From NCBI GenBank assembly GCA_013368315.1, contig JAACJM010000169.1, positions 62,001 through 126,000 of the forward strand: a stretch of DNA of 64,000 nucleotides. Reading direction: 5' to 3'. The position numbers were made by a program, and so were the translations under genes. This DNA comes from Tetrapyrgos nigripes (Eukaryota; Basidiomycota; Agaricomycetes; Agaricales; Campanellaceae). Shown here in pieces: positions 11,885 through 23,480 of this stretch (its first letter is position 1; every line of letters starts with the position of its first letter). Below the pieces are notes generated by a model. The model had not been told where the DNA came from. It saw only the letters and a program-made list of their open reading frames with translations, and ran no database searches.

Positions 11885-12370
11885 AAAAGCGTGAACGATT
11901 GGTCGTTCATGCAGAATAAATGAGAGTAAAATCGCGTGAACGACCAAGTCGTTCACGCAGATTCATAAGAGAAAAAAGGTGTGAACGACTCAGTCATCCA
12001 CGCAGATAAATGAGGAACAAGGCGTGAACAACCAAGTTGTTCACGCAGAATTAATGAGAAGAAAAAGGCGTGAACAACCGGGTCATTCACACAGAATAAA
12101 TGAGGGTAAAATTGCGTGAACGACCAAGTCGTTCACGCAGATTCATAAGAGAAAAAAGGCGTGAATGAGTTAGTCGTCCATGCAGATGAATGAGGAACAA
12201 GGCGTGAACGACCAAGTCGTTCATGCAGAATTAATGAGAAGAAAAAGGCGTGAACAACCAGGCCGTTCACACAGAATAAATGAGAGTAAAATTGCGTGAA
12301 CGACCAAGTTGTTCACGCAGATTCATGTGAGTAAAAAGGCGTGAACGACCAAGTCGTTCATGCAGATGTA
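11885..12370. repeat. Tandem array of long perfect hairpins, loop CAA
   Basis: About ten units of 45-60 bp. The clearest is GCGTGAACGAC, CAA, GTCGTTCACGC at 11934-11958 (11-bp perfect stem, 3-nt loop). At 12022-12046 the stem is GCGTGAACAAC with GTTGTTCACGC, so both arms changed together. The spacers AGATTCATAAGAGAAAAAAG and AGAATTAATGAGAAGAAAAA are A-rich. Confidence 0.9.
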
Positions 12371-12645
12371 AGTACTCTGCACGCAGCATGGACGACTTGA
12401 GCGTCCAGCTGCGTGTCACTCAAAATCTCAATCCTATCAATATAAGTACTCTGCACGCAGCATGAATGACTTGAGCGTCCAGCTGCGTGTCACTCAAAAT
12501 CTCAATCCTATCAATATAAGTACTCTGCATGCAGCATGAACGACTTGAGTGTCCAGCTGCGTGTCACTCAAAATCTCAATCCTATCAATATAAGTACTCT
12601 GCATGCAGCATGAACGACTTGAGCGTCCAGCTGCGTGTTGGACTC
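12370..12645. repeat. Tandem repeat, period about 75 bp, 3.5 copies
   Basis: The unit starts TAAGTACTCTGCACGCAGCA and contains a nested hairpin. Outer arms CACGCAGC and GCTGCGTG enclose GGACGACTTGAGCGTCC with TTG at its centre. The spacer ACTCAAAATCTCAATCCTAT is conserved between copies. Confidence 0.85.
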
Positions 12646-12719
12646 CAATCTCACAAAAAAAAATACTATCAATGTAAGTCAATGTCAGAAAAAAGTCTGC
12701 AGTAAAAATACAATCAAGG

Positions 12720-13260
12720 TAAGTGCAGACACATCTCTCTCCTGTCTCTCCTCTCCCTCTCCCCTACCCCTCCTCTGCCCAAATCCTCCCCTTCCTCTAC
12801 CCAAACCCTGCCCCTCCCCTGCCCCTCCCCTACCCAAATCCTGCCCCTCTCCTAGGGAAAAACCCTACTCAGACCCTAGAAGTCCCTAGTAACCCTAAGC
12901 GGAGTGGAGGTGGGATGGGGGGATGGCGGGCAACGGAATATCAAGGAATTTGGGGAAGTCTGGGGTGCTATATGGTCGGTTTAATGAGACAAATACGACT
13001 ATAAAAAAATCAGAGCGAACGGACCTCGCGTTCAAAATTTACACCCAATCTAAAGACCCAAAAACCACAAAATGCGCCATATTGAATCCGGACGGGGTTG
13101 GGCAGCTTCAAAAGCATTACCATCGGATTCTGGGAGCTGAATAACGCCAGAAACGAGTCTTGAATAAAGGATTTAGGCGGGAGGGTGAGTCGGAGTGGAG
13201 GTGGTATGGGGGAAAGAGGGGGGATGGCGGATAACAGAATATCAATAGATTTCGGCAAGT
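12720..13260. repeat. C-rich stretch followed by a Rep-C copy
   Basis: 12723-12890 is CCCTCCCC/CCAAACCCTG low-complexity sequence. 12890-13260 shares with 34640-36250 the order GGTGGGATGGGG, then GGGGTGCTATATGGTCG, GCGTTCAAAATTTACA, CATATTGAATCCGGACG, CATTACCATCGGATTC. Rep-C has no recognisable protein; class unknown. Confidence 0.65.
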
Positions 13261-13300
13261 CGTGGGTGTGGACTCACATCTGAGCATCTAAGACATTTAT

Positions 13301-14848
13301 GGATCTGCACGTCTAAGACATCCATGGATCCGAGTGTACAAGACATCGGCACATCAACACGTCCAAGACGTCCACGCATCCGAGTGTCCAAGTGTCCAAG
13401 ACACTTGCAAGAAATTCCCCAAATCTTTTTAACAGCCATTGGTACATCCGAGCGTCCAAGACGTTCACACATCTGAGTGTCCAAGACACTTGCAAGAAAT
13501 TCCCCAAATCTTTTGAACAGCCAATCAACCACAAAGATGATGCCTAGACCGAACGGCTAAAGCGACGAATGTTAGAAGATAATGGGGCGGAGATTTTTAA
13601 TAGAAAGAAATATGTAGGAAAACTTGGGAAAGGAAGCAGTGTGGCAATCGGTCCATGGGGACAACGCACGATCACGTATATGTCCCGGTACACCCCCCCT
13701 ACGATCAAGGCTGCCTCCTGCACCCAACGCCAGCCAAAAATAAAAAAGTATATAGAGGAACAAAATATAAAAGGATTTTAATATGATAAAAATGACTGGA
13801 CATAAAGGGTTGAAGGGTTTGAGGCAGGTTTAATTCAACTTTGAGGTGATGTTGAGCGGACAGATGATGGGAGAAAGGATGAAAGACATGTCAAGCTGAG
13901 TTTGAAAATTGTTGACTAAAGATCGGGTTAGGGATTGACTGTCAGGAGAAAAAGTCACATGTCAGAGAAAAATTTCCCCCTCATGTGACTTTTTGCCAGG
14001 TAGAAGCAAATCACGTCTATGTCGGCATCTATGAGCCACTATGTCTATGGATAGAGTGTTTGGGACGCTGTGAGCGTTCACTCCGCTCACAGCGTCCACA
14101 TTATTCTATATATGTATGAATAGCTGAATGTATTTAATACCATTCGTGTTTATTCTCATCCATGCAGACACAGAATGCAACACTGATGGCGGAGCATTCT
14201 GTATCATGCATACACAGAATGCTAGCTACGCTGTGATCGGAGCATCCTGTGTAATGCGGTGAACACTCAAGTCGTCTTTGACCGACTTCAGCGTTCACGC
14301 TGTGAGCGGAGCTATATATATGCAAGCTAGTGTCCGTGAAAATTATGGACGCTCAGAGCGTCCGTAAGATTTATTTGACTGTAGGATGCTCCGCTATCAG
14401 CGTTGCATTCTGTGCATGCATGCATGCATGCTCCACTGACAGCGGAGGTATGGATGCTCGACTTGAGCGTCCTAAGTGAATGTTCCTCTCATGTATTTTT
14501 TTGACAAATTTGAAGAAAACAAAGAATTTTACGCATAAACAGGTTGTTTTGTTTGCACAGAAAGGTGCCCTGAAGCCATGCCTACATTTCATATTTATAG
14601 GACCAGTGCATTAGAGGACTGGAAGTATTTTTAATTAAGCAAAAACAGTCAAAAGCAATATTGATGACTGTGTATTCAAAGTTAATATATATTATCGACG
14701 TATATAGGTCAGTCTATAACGCTAGTCCATAGCCTTAAAATGGTGTACTATTCAAGGAAAACGATGGAGAATTCATGTAGATATGAATTGTTTTCTCTCG
14801 GTGGCCGAAGATTAAGATTATATTTATGATATTTTCGTGAACGCTGAA
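13301..14848 (-). repeat. Rep-B, right arm of the large inverted repeat
   Basis: Reverse complement of 5168-6683. It carries an extra segment at about 13945-14025 that the left arm lacks. The outer end joins a truncated Rep-A at GAACGCTGAAGTCG/AGAATGTACTGACG near 14850. Relative to the left arm, about 550 bp (4618-5168) is missing at that join. Confidence 0.85.
13949..13994. repeat. Micro-foldback insertion in the Rep-B right arm
   Basis: AAAAAGTCACATG at 13949-13961 is perfectly inverted as CATGTGACTTTTT at 13982-13994, with a 20-nt loop. It lies within an 80-bp segment absent from the otherwise matching left arm, so it is an insertion into this copy. Confidence 0.75.
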
Positions 14849-14849
14849 G

Positions 14850-15446
14850 TCGAGAATGTACTGACGCCCCGCCAGGAGTGGGCGCCGCTGGGAATGGGAC
14901 ACAAAACCAGGTTGACGGTTGGGGGGGCAAAATCAGCAACGACTTGAAGGCACAGACGTTGTTTGAGAATTCCGCATTGTATGGACCTGTGGGCTGGCTT
15001 ATATGTTAGGGGGGGTCATAGTGGACATTTTGGCGCCCCGCTCCAGCGGGGCGCTTGTCGTCTTGGTACCCATAGGTGGTCATAGATTTCGGGGTGTCGG
15101 TGAAAGCAAGTTTCAAGGATTTCTCAGGAGGAGCACGGATTGGGGTTAGGGTTGGGGACTTAGTGATATGGTATCAACCCCCAGGAGTCCGAATCTTCAA
15201 GTTTTAAGGCAAACGGGGCAGCGGTTGTTGAGATAATCGCGAAACGACGCTGAAAAGGATGACATAATGGCCTGCAGACCAGGTACCCCAAAAAGTGCTC
15301 CCCCGGACCTGAGCCCGGAGCGCGCACAGCTTTCGAGGTCTGGGAATCCGAATCTGCAGTTTTTAGGACGAACGGATGAGCAGGGGACGAGCAGTGTGCG
15401 GACCTTTGAAAAAAGCACCGATGTCCATTGTGGGAGCCAACCTATA
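14850..15446 (-). repeat. Rep-A dispersed element, copy 3 (internal truncation)
   Basis: In reverse orientation it runs from the element start near 15446 (GGGAGCCAACCTATACATAG) through the GC palindrome to GGGGCGTCAGTACATTC. It then stops abruptly at the Rep-B junction. It retains the CTGCAG segment that copy 2 lost. Confidence 0.8.
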
Positions 15447-15485
15447 CATAGTTTGTATCCATTCGTCTTATTAACCGTTCTATAG

Positions 15486-17554
15486 TCATTCCTCCAGTGG
15501 AACTGCGGAGAAATCCAGTTCAACCAAACCAAACCGCAACCACGGGAAACCTCCAATGGAGCCGACTCAAGAACTTCAAGAACGCCCCAGGTAGTTTCCA
15601 GTCTACTATCCATGCATCCTCATAACCTTTCTAGAGTCATTCCGCCGGTGGAAGTGATGTGGAGAAGCCCAGTCCTCTCAATGCGCTGCCAAGCCCAAAT
15701 GACCAGACACCGCAAAGACGACTCCCCAAGGGGTCCCGATTATCATCTGAGACGAAAAGCAGAGTTGATGAAAGGGTCTACGGTGATTCCCAGCGAGAGG
15801 CGGAGGAAAAGGCCGCAGCAGATAGAATCAATACCCTAAACAATCTGCGACAACTTGCAGGTCAAGGCCCGGTGTGCGTTGTAACGCGTATCCGCAAAAA
15901 ACATGGAGGACCTATTCAGTACTCGCATGTACGGGCAAGAGCGACAACTTCTGATAGGGTGAGTTGCTACTGCTGAACAGTGCCGGCACGGTGCTCATCT
16001 TACACCACAGCTGTCGCGGTTGGAATGGGCATGGGGCATGGGATACAAAAAACTCAACCTTGACACACGCTTCAATCTTCAGACCCGTGAGTATTAATGC
16101 TTCTGCTGATAAGCGTCAATAACCATGTTTATAGTTATTCTGGACTTGCACTGGAGATTTGACGATGATCAATGGTTCTGGCTACCTGAACCTTCAGTGG
16201 TTGAAGCAGCATGGACTCCCTACAGCGACGGGAAGGACCGTTACGACTTGTATGATGTGCGTTAATTGACTTCATTTTGCTGGCATCAGAGCTGATATTT
16301 CTTGATAGTATTACCCACAGACGTACAAATCCACATATCGCCTTATTTTTTTTAAACCCGACTCGGACTGTCCAGTTCCATACTCATTCTACCGTTATAC
16401 AGGTGATACAGATCAGCCCTACTCCAACATTACCTATCCCTTTGAAAGCTGTCCGCCGGTGACACTCCACGTCCGTCCTCTATTCATTATCTACAACACC
16501 GGAATGAAACTCGACAAAAAATTTTCCGGTAAACGCGTTTTGAGAAAAAATGATTTCGACTTTCAGCTCGACAAAGACGATGACCAGCTCGACAAAAACA
16601 GTGAAAAACTCGACGAAGACAGTGAAGAGCTCGACGAAGACAATGAAGAGCTCGACGAAGACGGTGAACAGCTCAAGGGTAAACGCAAGGGTCAACGCAA
16701 GGGTAAAGAGCTCAAGGCCCTTATCCGAATGCGTTCTTTGTACCGCCGTTGGAAATCAGCCGAGCCACAGTGGAACAACTCCCGTAAAGCAGGTTCCCGC
16801 CAGCCCTCTAAAGCTGGTTCTGCTACTCATTCTTCCAGTCACCAAACCCGCAGCCGGGGTAGTGCTACCCGCACATCAGGAAATGGCCCGATTTCATTGA
16901 GGGGTTACCGTGGGTTTTTTGGTTGCCGACAGGACTCCTCGACTTTTGGCACCTCTGTATCTTTCGTTCCTTGGCACTTTTAGGGTAGATTTGTACGTTA
17001 GGATAATGAAATACAAAGATATTGTTGAACTAGAGCGAATACATACAAAATTTTGTCGAAAGGACTTCTATAATGTTCCTCAAAATATTAGGTTGTGGGA
17101 ATGTTGTAGGGCTGTGAAGTTTCGGGGTTGTATCGGTTGTACAACCGCCTACAACCATGCGCAACCTTTTTGGACAGTTTCCTGATGCACCGAGACGAAC
17201 GCTTCCACCCAAAGCGACCAGTCTCTTCCTGACACTCCCGAGACGGGACCGGCTGTTGATGAAGCATATGACTCCTTCTCAGGCAATTATAAGTTCGTGG
17301 AGCGAATCGAGAAATGGGCAGACAAGGTATCGAAGTGCTGCGTAGTGCAGAGTTGTGAAGGAGGCTCGGACAAAGGCTTGGACAAAGGCACGGATGAAGG
17401 CTCGGATGAAGGCTCAGACGAAGGCTCGGACGATTCAGGCCGAGGCTCAGATGAGGCGATGGTGGATGAGACTTGTACCACAACTGCCGTCAAGGCAGTT
17501 GAGTCAGTTATGGATTACGACGTAGTTATGGGCGACGTTGTACAGATTTGCTAG
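15486..17554 (+). CDS. Fungal HNH-nuclease-type protein, multi-exon, ends uncertain
   Basis: Confident exons are about 15635-15958, 16011-16086, 16135-16256 and 16309 onward, with introns of 52, 48 and 52 nt that obey GT-AG. They encode, in order: CVVTR with IQYSHVRARATT (first part of an HNH-like domain, Cys and His visible), LSRLEWAWGMGYKKLNLDTR, WRFDDDQWFWLP, and VRPLFIIYNTGMKL. I recognise this series from a family of agaricomycete HNH proteins of unknown biological role. The exon after 16500 carries 21-bp repeats giving LDEDSEE-type acidic heptads. A further exon (about 17190-17554) gives FVERIEKWADKV and GSDEG repeats; its splice to the main frame is not resolved, and the reading at 16983 otherwise ends in TAG. 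The first exons (from 15486) are Ser-rich and uncertain. Rep-A lies immediately upstream and may have replaced the promoter. Confidence 0.6.
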
Positions 17555-18951
17555 GATACTACATACATACATATATAGGCTCACGATTTCCTGGACCAGA
17601 TTTTGATTTCTTTATTGATTCTCGAACGGAGGAGGGTTGCTACGACGTTTCCTTCCCACTGATTCTGAAAATCAGCGATGCGTTTTGTACCAATTACTTA
17701 TGCATACAGTCAAACTTTACTATAATCCGGAAAACCATAAACTATTAGTTAAAACGCCTTCAAACCATAACTTCGAAACCACTCGCGTTGCGCCTTCCTT
17801 GTAAGCTTTCACATGCGTACTCGACAATCAAATTCGAATTTGGCCAGTTTACTCGGTTTTAAAAGTCTATGATTTTACAATAGTCTCATTATCGCAGTAC
17901 GTCTTCTTTGGAGTCTTTTCTACCTTGTCACTTCTCCATATACCAGTTTTTCGTTGTCCGTACATTCCTACACCGTTCTTACGTCACTCCAAGAGTCAGT
18001 ACCGATATTTGGATTTGGACTAGGATATTGTATTGAAGGCGCGTAGTTCTGAGTCACTGGAAATCTCACTCTTCAATCAAATGTTCTCCTATCGGAGGAA
18101 GCAAAAGACTATAGTTGGTTGCAGCGCTATAGTTATGCCAACCATCACAATCGCCGTCGTAACAGGGATTCTATCCATAGGGAAGATGGTCGAGCTAAGG
18201 TTTGCGGTGATGGTTTAGTCTGAGCTGGCCATTATATCTAAGACTCGACGTCATCAACATGATCCCTTCTTACATCGGCACATTCAGTTGCTGCTCAAGT
18301 TCATACGCCAAAAGGCCAATTTCTGGTCAGTTCCATGATAAAACTCATGCCATCACGCATTACGTCGCACAGAAACAGAGATGTCAAGGCAGACTCAGGG
18401 AGCGGAAAACCCGTGAGGATTAAGAACACGGATAGAGAATCTTGACGCAGAGGGATCATCGGTGTGTCTTTTGTGACTTTGTTGCTCTTCTCTGATAAAT
18501 TCACATCCTTTTCAGCCTTCCCAAAATTTTTTTTTTTTTCAGTTCCTTTCCATCACTTCAACTCCTCGGAGCCTCTACTCAGCCAGTTTCTCGGACCTGC
18601 CTCGAGTCTCTTCAGGATGCCACAACACTACCGTTCACAACCCACGACATTGAATGAGTGATTCCGTAGGTTAGGTGGGAAGAGACATGGAGAGTGATAT
18701 TATGACAGGGATCCGACAATGAATTATATGGACTGGACAACCCAGGAACAAATGTTATAATCCCTCAGCATTATGTGTTGGGCCATGAAACTAGATGGCG
18801 GGGGTAATTTGCGGGCTATATGGCCCATGGAAAGGTAGCTTTAGTGATGATGTCCTAGAAGAGGCTCGCTTGTAGAGTCACTGAGAATCCTAAAATCAAG
18901 TTCAATTCCAAGTAAGCGCGATAATAGTACTAGTAGTACATAAACGACAAC
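17555..18951. other. Intergenic, no gene recognised
   Basis: Only short ORFs without family resemblance. A T-rich tract lies at about 18526-18540. It holds the 3' sides of two convergent genes and probably their polyadenylation signals. Confidence 0.5.
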
Positions 18952-20261
18952 CTAATCTAACATGACGGTCTGTGGATCAAGAGTACCAAATGAACAAAGA
19001 GGTTGCAGATGCGTCTTGTACATCTCATCCAGTACAGCATCAGATTCCTTGGTTCCAACCTCGTAGTAATTCTTTGGCCACCTTGCGTAGTATTCTTTGA
19101 GAAACTTGGGGTCCTTCCACTTCTTGTTCGTCCAATCATACCACTCTGCTTTGACGTGGTGTTTTTTCAACACCACATATTGCCAATATACACCAGTCGC
19201 CGCAAACGCTACAATCTCCTCTAGGTATGGATATTTTGCAAAGCACCATACCACATATTCCGCAAGGTCAACATGCGCATACTGGAGATTCCTAATATTG
19301 GAACACAAGAGATTGGTTTTTATGATTAGCTACCAGGATGACAGAACAATCAAGAAACCAACTTGACTCACCGAAGAAGCATAGTCTCATGTTCCACCTT
19401 GGAAGATTCGTCCATTTGTAAGTCAAGCTGCCTTGGGGGGCCAGCTTTCAGTTCGCACAAGAATGGAACACAATCATGGATAATTTGAATCCCGCGACGA
19501 TGACGCCACCGCACTCCGTGCTTGTGATTTCGGCTGAAATCAGCAGCGGTTTTCGGGTTTTCGACTCTGGGGCTGAACGGTTTGTGAATCAAGCGCAGAT
19601 GAAGAAGCGCAAGGTCCGGGAAGCGATCACCGGAAGTACCTGACTCCGTGTGGGCGCTGGAGAATGAAGCGTTGGCAGCCTCATTGAAATCCTCATCTTC
19701 TTCCTCGTAACCCAAATTCATCTCATCCTCGTTCGACTTCTCACTGGACCTGTCATCGCATCGAACGTCTTCCTGCTTGTGACCATAACCCATAGCGTAC
19801 AAAGCTTCAGGCAATGGAAGCTTTTCATCATGATCCTTGAGCCACAAGTTGTATTGCACGCAGGGCAGCAGTGTATGGTCTTTGGCTGTTAATTCGGTGA
19901 ACATGATCCCATAAAGAATGTGAAGAGGATTTTCCGTATTCCTGCGATTATAAAAGTATGAGTAGGCAGCAGTTTTAGCGACCTGGACCTTCATAGATGT
20001 GCTGTAATAACCATTGCGCTGTAGATGTGCAGGTGCACCGGCTGGCAAATGGGCGGGAGGTTGGGTGGGCGCAGTATGAACGGGCTGACTGTCAGAGCTC
20101 GAGCTCTGGGTCTGGCGACGACTGGAACCAAGAGCATCATCCCGAGCAGTGTTGGAGGAAGTCCACAGAGGCTGATTGCCTGAGCTCTGCTTTTGATTAC
20201 GAGTGGAAGCTGTATCCCGATCTGCGGGGAAGGAAGGAGGATCAGTCTGTCTACGAGACAT
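18952..20261 (-). CDS. Uncharacterised 409-aa fungal protein, two exons
   Basis: Exon 1 is 20261-19372 and exon 2 is 19291-18952, separated by an 80-nt GT-AG intron (donor GTGAGT; acceptor AATATTAG). The two exon lengths sum to 1230 nt, exactly 410 codons with the TAG stop. The N-terminal 90 residues are Ser/Gln/Pro-rich and probably disordered. Residues about 90-180 look folded (KTAAYSYFYNRR, ILYGIMFTELTAKDHTLLPC). An acidic stretch (NLGYEEEDEDFNEAA) precedes a basic segment (WRHRRGIQIIHDCVPFLCELK). The C-terminal exon is rich in Trp and Tyr (VVWCFAKYPYLEEIVAFAA, YWQYVV). There is no signal peptide. Function not recognised; the intact frame across the splice argues for a live gene. It is divergent from the gene at 20867. 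Confidence 0.75.
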
Positions 20262-20866
20262 GATTGTGTTGATGTTATGGTAATTCGAGGTGCAGTTTAT
20301 AACGTTTTATACATGACTGGAGCTGAATTGACCTCAAAGAGCCATAAAAGAACTGACAAAGGATGGAACAAATTCAGCACATCATGTTGAAGAACTGATG
20401 AGAACCCAAGAGCCTGATTATGGATACACCTAGCCGACTACGTGGAGCTCGGTCCTTGAGAAGGAGTCACCTGGAATCTGACTATACCGTATTCAGCGCA
20501 AAGGCTTGAAGCGTGGAAGAACGAAGGAGCCTCATAAAAAGGAGAGTCCAAAAGAAGCACAAGGGGAAATTGGATGTATACTGATGTGGCACAACTCATA
20601 ACCCAAAGAAAAAGGCCCAGCGGTTTACGTTACAAAGGAGTCCGAAGCCTTGAAGAGTATAAAGAACAAGGCAAACTGAATGAAGAGACCCCCTGAATTC
20701 AGTCGCGCTTCACTTCCCGCACGTGACTTTGGTTGGATTCGCTTAATAATAATAACCCGTCTTGATACTTCCTTCTGGCTAGCCGTCACTATCATTCTCA
20801 CATACACTGTCTGGTAAGTGTTCCATAGTCTCTTCTACCCACCTAACTTCAGTTTCTGCACAGAAT
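20262..20866. promoter_or_regulatory. Divergent promoter region with a 5' UTR intron
   Basis: The two genes read outwards from this 600-bp gap. A probable 5' UTR intron lies at 20814-20863 (CTG|GTAAGTG, branch-like CCTAAC, acceptor TTCTGCACAG), three bases before the ATG of the plus-strand gene. No clear TATA box was identified. Confidence 0.5.
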
Positions 20867-21220
20867 ATGCCTAGTGACATCCCTCCACCACTCGCACGTT
20901 CTCCACATGAACAACTGATTGTGTATGCCATCCGCATTACAGACCAAGACATCGAATCCAACCCCGAGTTTGAGGGTTTGCCTGACATCGGGGCCACACT
21001 TTGCTTGGCTTACAGTATCTCCAGCTTTTGGCCGACGGCAAGACATGGTATCGTTACCATCCGAGGCAAAGGGGATTATCGCATTGATGAATGCGCGGTC
21101 GTGCTCGCTGACAATTCTACTCGCGAAGCCATGAATGTTCCGAATCCAGAGCAACTAGCACGGATTCAGGAGACGTTGAGAACTGACCGGAAACCCAGGT
21201 GGTATCGGCTTACATGTTAG
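20867..21220 (+). CDS. Uncharacterised 117-aa protein
   Basis: Single-exon frame from ATG at 20867 to TAG. It directly follows a good 5' UTR intron acceptor, which supports the start. The sequence is balanced in composition (EQLIVYAIRITDQDIESNP, GIVTIRGKGDYRIDECAVVL) and looks like a small alpha/beta domain. It has no signal peptide or membrane segment. No family recognised. It may be co-regulated with the divergent gene at 20261. Confidence 0.6.
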   Translation: MPSDIPPPLARSPHEQLIVYAIRITDQDIESNPEFEGLPDIGATLCLAYSISSFWPTARHGIVTIRGKGDYRIDECAVVLADNSTREAMNVPNPEQLARIQETLRTDRKPRWYRLTC

Positions 21221-23480
21221 GTGCGTCGTTCATGGACTCGCTTATAATTGCCCTCTGAAGCCCTCATACAGAGTTCAGTCCCACATAACCAAATACATAC
21301 ATTATTTTGTCGAATTGCTATCATTGGAATATCATGTTATCCTTATTCCTCGCTTTGTCATCATGCCGCTGAAAGTACATGCACGTCGATGCTCACCTCA
21401 ACCACCTTTCTCTGTTACCTCCTTCTGTTCGCCCAACTCATTCTACCATCTTTCTACAGCAATATATACATCTAATAGTCCATTTCCAACCCTTTCCTGC
21501 CGTTGAGACCCCATCTAAGTTCGTTATGTATCTGCATCTTTGTAAACAAACACAAAGTCATCTTTCCTCTTAACTCTCCTCTTCAACTTGAATTCCGTGC
21601 CAACGTCTTCACTCTTGTTATTCGAATTTGCTGCGTTTGGGCTCAGGAATCGCGCTTTGGGCGTCTCTCAAGGCTCAACGTCCAATGTTATTACGTCCAA
21701 CCCTCCGTCATCTGGCTGTGGACCTAGGAGTCAAGACACGTCGTTACTTTTGGCTGCACTCGAAGTTTTGATTTGGTTGTAAGGGGATTGATTGGGCTTG
21801 GCGCTGGGATTGAACGGGAGTTCAAGGTATCCTTTCTTTTTAACTTTCATCCAGAACCTTCAATCGTACTTACTACTACATATTAATTCACAGGTGCAGT
21901 GCAGTATACTACATCTCATCACTCAGAGACCCGGCACCGAACACCTTCGCAGATTCTCTGTCAAGCTTTCGTCGAGCGACCGCCGACCAGTGATCTACTG
22001 AGACGATTTGGCCCCAAAATTGACCATGTATTTCCATTCAATTTGTGCGGAGAGCTTGTGATCGTGCCTTGGTGATCACAAGTTAATTATCTGAATGTTT
22101 GCCTAGCTTTCTTGCCACCTGTCCTTTCAGCCATAGGCCCATAGCTCATGTTCTTTCCCTGTATTTAGTGAAAATGTAGTGCTTACACTTACTTAGTTGA
22201 AGTTAAGTTTTTCTGTCGTCAAAAATTTCATCTGGGTGGCTTTAAGTATGACTCCGAGTCAAGCAAGTCAATGATGTACAGTAATCTCCACTCATTAAAC
22301 TTGCTCTTCGTCCAAGCGAAGTGAAGCTGGAACTTCAACGTCGGACCGCCAACTTCTCGCGAACGGAGTATTTGCTCAGAAGGAAAAGGCATCCGCAAAA
22401 AAAAACTATCTGGACCTCTGGAGTTTTGTCGATACTAATTACTTCTTGAGTCATGATCATAATGGTATATTAGTCGAAGACTTGGAGTACGGAGACCCCA
22501 GCAGTATCTAGATATGGGTACACCAAAGGGTGCAACGATCGATTCGAATGAGCGGCGGTATCTAGAAGTGCTAGAGTAGCCTTGTTCTCGAATTGGAAGG
22601 TAAACGTAAATACTGAAAAAGAAGGCAAACACTGTCGCTTTCACTGCTGTCATAATGGTACGCACGGCTATCGTTACATGAAGATGCATTCAAAAGTGTC
22701 CATATCCCAACCCGTCGTCGTAAATGCAAAAAAAAAAACAAAAAAAAAAAAAAAAACAATTTGACTCCTCAATCCGTCCTCTTCTTATCTTCCGCCGAAG
22801 ACATATACTTCTTAATCCCATTCTCCACCTTAAACACCGTCAAATTGAAATTGGCAAAATTCAATCCCATTCGGGAACGAATGGAAGATTCCCAGCCTTC
22901 AGGAAGTCCTTCCTCTTCGAGTACGATTTTCAAATCTGGGACGATACCACCAAAGATGGTGAGGAGAGTTGATGAACTGGTTATGGTACATAGATGGATG
23001 ATATGTTTTTGAAATGATTGGAGGGTAAGAAGGTAGCGTTATATGTTAGCGTAAGTTATACGGCCGATGGGTGGGTAGAGTACGAAGTTACTTACTTTGA
23101 GCTACCAAACACCTTATGTATAGTCGCCAACGAAAATTCTGGGTTACTGGCTTGTGCATCGGTTCTGCGTTTGGCGAGAACTTTGACAAATTTTCAGGTG
23201 TCAGAATTGGTCGTCCTTGAGCGTCTTTCCCGGTAGCACTGTCGAGTAGTTCTTATACCTGGACTTCAGCTGTATCTGACTATACTGCTCCTGCCCCCTC
23301 CCCAACCACATAGCTCCCCCGAACGGCCTCCAATCGCAAATTGGTAAAATAGCACTTGGAGCTGCCCATCTTCCCGTCCTCTCCTCACCCCCAACCGACC
23401 CTCCCGGCCCGGTCTCCCGGTTCTGGCTGGGGTGGACTTTTCCACTCTCCCGACCCCGACCTCGCCCCACAGAAACGCGA
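21221..23480. other. Long intergenic stretch, no gene recognised
   Basis: Short ORFs only. A poly(A)-like tract with single C interruptions lies at about 22728-22757, and its following sequence (CAATTTGACTCCTC) is unremarkable. It could be a retroposed tail or simple slippage. Nothing else stands out. Confidence 0.45.

Noticed and set aside
11255..11923. 222-codon ORF and overlapping ORFs on both strands
   Set aside because: Repeat translation of the GAACGCCCAAAGCGTTC array.
8440..12640. CRISPR-like regularly spaced repeats
   Set aside because: The spacers between palindromes are themselves repeated, not unique, there are no cas genes, and the organism is a eukaryote.
22724..22760. Poly(A) tail of a processed pseudogene
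   Set aside because: No coding or repeat sequence with a matching target duplication is found upstream of it.
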